DNA from: Streptomyces violens
Lineage (GTDB): Bacteria; Actinomycetota; Actinomycetes; Streptomycetales; Streptomycetaceae
Direction: 5' to 3'
Assembly (NCBI RefSeq): GCF_000717745.1
Contig: NZ_JOBH01000024.1
Location: forward strand, 32,311 to 96,310
DNA: 64,000 bases
Shown: in pieces, positions 63,411-64,000 of the stretch
Layout of the letters: every line of letters starts with the position of its first letter
Numbering within the stretch: position 1 is the stretch's first letter
Made by a program: the position numbers and the translations under genes
Notes under the pieces: model-generated
The model's input: the letters and a program-made list of their open reading frames with translations, nothing else
Databases searched by the model: none
What the model was told of the DNA's origin: nothing

Positions 63411-64000
63411 CCAGCCGACCAGAGCGATGGGCTGGCCGGGACAGCCAGCGTGCTGAAGTACTGGGTGTCTGAAGTAGCGGGCCGGCCCCCGGACTACCGG
63501 GGCGTCCTTGGAGATCCGGGTCGCCCTTGGAGATCCGGTGGCGAGAGCGCCGGGCCGCTAGGGCGCCCGATCCTGGTCGCCCGGATCGCTGGACGACCGA
63601 TCACCGAATCACCGGGCCGTGGGGTCTCACGCGCCCGGATCACCGGCTCGCGAGATCCAGGACAGCCGAATCGCGGGATCGCGGGCCAGCCGGGTCGCGG
63701 GGGCCACGGCGCACGGGACGACTGGGGCACCGGATTGCCGGACGGCCGGGACGCCGGTCAGCCGGGGCGCGGCGTTGCTGGACGGCCGGACCACCCGGGC
63801 TCCGGACCGCCGGGACGCCCGGACGCGGGACCGCAGGCCAGTCGGGGCGCGGGGTTGCCGGGCGGCCGGGAGGCGGGATCGACGGACGGCCGGGGCGCGG
63901 GGCTGGGGCCGCCGCGTGGCGAGACCCCGGGCACGTGTGGGGGCAGGCAGGCGTGGCTGTTTTTGGAGGTGGTGGTGGAGGGTGGGCGGGGGGGGAGGGG
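63411..64000. repeat. GC-rich low-complexity region with short degenerate repeats
   Basis: 590 bp to the right edge with no gene I can support. ccttggagatccgg is repeated at 63506-63519 and 63525-63538 (19-bp period). From about 63560 on, CCGG-centred units (GGATCACCGG, CCGGGACGCC, GGACGGCCGG and variants) recur irregularly. All reading frames give biased Gly/Arg/Pro/Asp strings, and no ribosome site or start stands out. Confidence 0.5.

Noticed and set aside
63494..63730. A 78-codon minus-strand frame in the low-complexity end
   Set aside because: The sequence is Pro/Arg/Gly-biased, without a ribosome site or recognisable family, and lies in repeat-like DNA.

Overview
The window is high-GC chromosomal DNA from a Streptomyces or a very close relative. 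The evidence is the near-constant G/C at third codon positions, frequent GTG starts behind GGAGG-type ribosome sites, rare TTA codons, Streptomyces-type DnaA boxes (TTGTCCACA), a Zur-type operator and a gene order familiar from the core region of Streptomyces chromosomes. No rRNA, tRNA, insertion sequence, phage gene or CRISPR array was seen.

Left part (1-24 kb), mostly minus strand. It holds the translation/transcription block rimP-nusA-ylxR-infB-ylxP-rbfA-truB, then ribF (cut by the left edge). Between truB and ribF lies a very large NACHT/STAND-like NTPase with an apparently dead trypsin-like domain. Plus-strand genes for a lipoprotein, a DUF4439 ferritin-like protein and a degenerate aminoglycoside-kinase homologue separate rimP from proS. 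Two GNAT acetyltransferases follow, then the isoprenoid/envelope-protease group ispG-rseP-dxr, an acyl-CoA dehydrogenase, and a cysteine-free L32 gene preceded by a probable Zur box.

Middle part (24-49 kb): a polyamine/GABA region. It contains an aldehyde dehydrogenase with a PucR regulator; gabT; an operon of gamma-aminobutyraldehyde dehydrogenase, potD-A-B-C and an FAD amine oxidoreductase; a second orphan PotD; a second gamma-aminobutyraldehyde-type dehydrogenase; and an Lrp/AsnC regulator in an operon with a class III aminotransferase. Together these could import putrescine or spermidine and convert it through gamma-aminobutyraldehyde and GABA to succinate semialdehyde and succinate. A shared motif (AACAA-S-K-R-ATT-Y-CG) occurs twice at the Lrp promoter region and once upstream of the pot operon, which suggests one regulator for both. 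Interspersed genes encode a membrane FtsK/TraG-like ATPase, a PAP2 protein, a small protein of uncertain function, a NADAR protein with a TTA codon, a DUF4190 protein, an adenosine/aminodeoxyfutalosine deaminase-like enzyme and a DUF2690 protein.

Right part (49-64 kb): an ABC ATPase/membrane-protein pair, then a thiamine uptake operon (substrate-binding protein, double permease, ATPase) under a clear TPP riboswitch. After these come rlmN, a DUF4242 gene, and the conserved rpsB-tsf-pyrH-frr-cdsA block on the minus strand. An M23 peptidase gene (with a TTA codon) diverges from rpsB, and the final 590 bp are GC-rich low-complexity DNA with short repeats.
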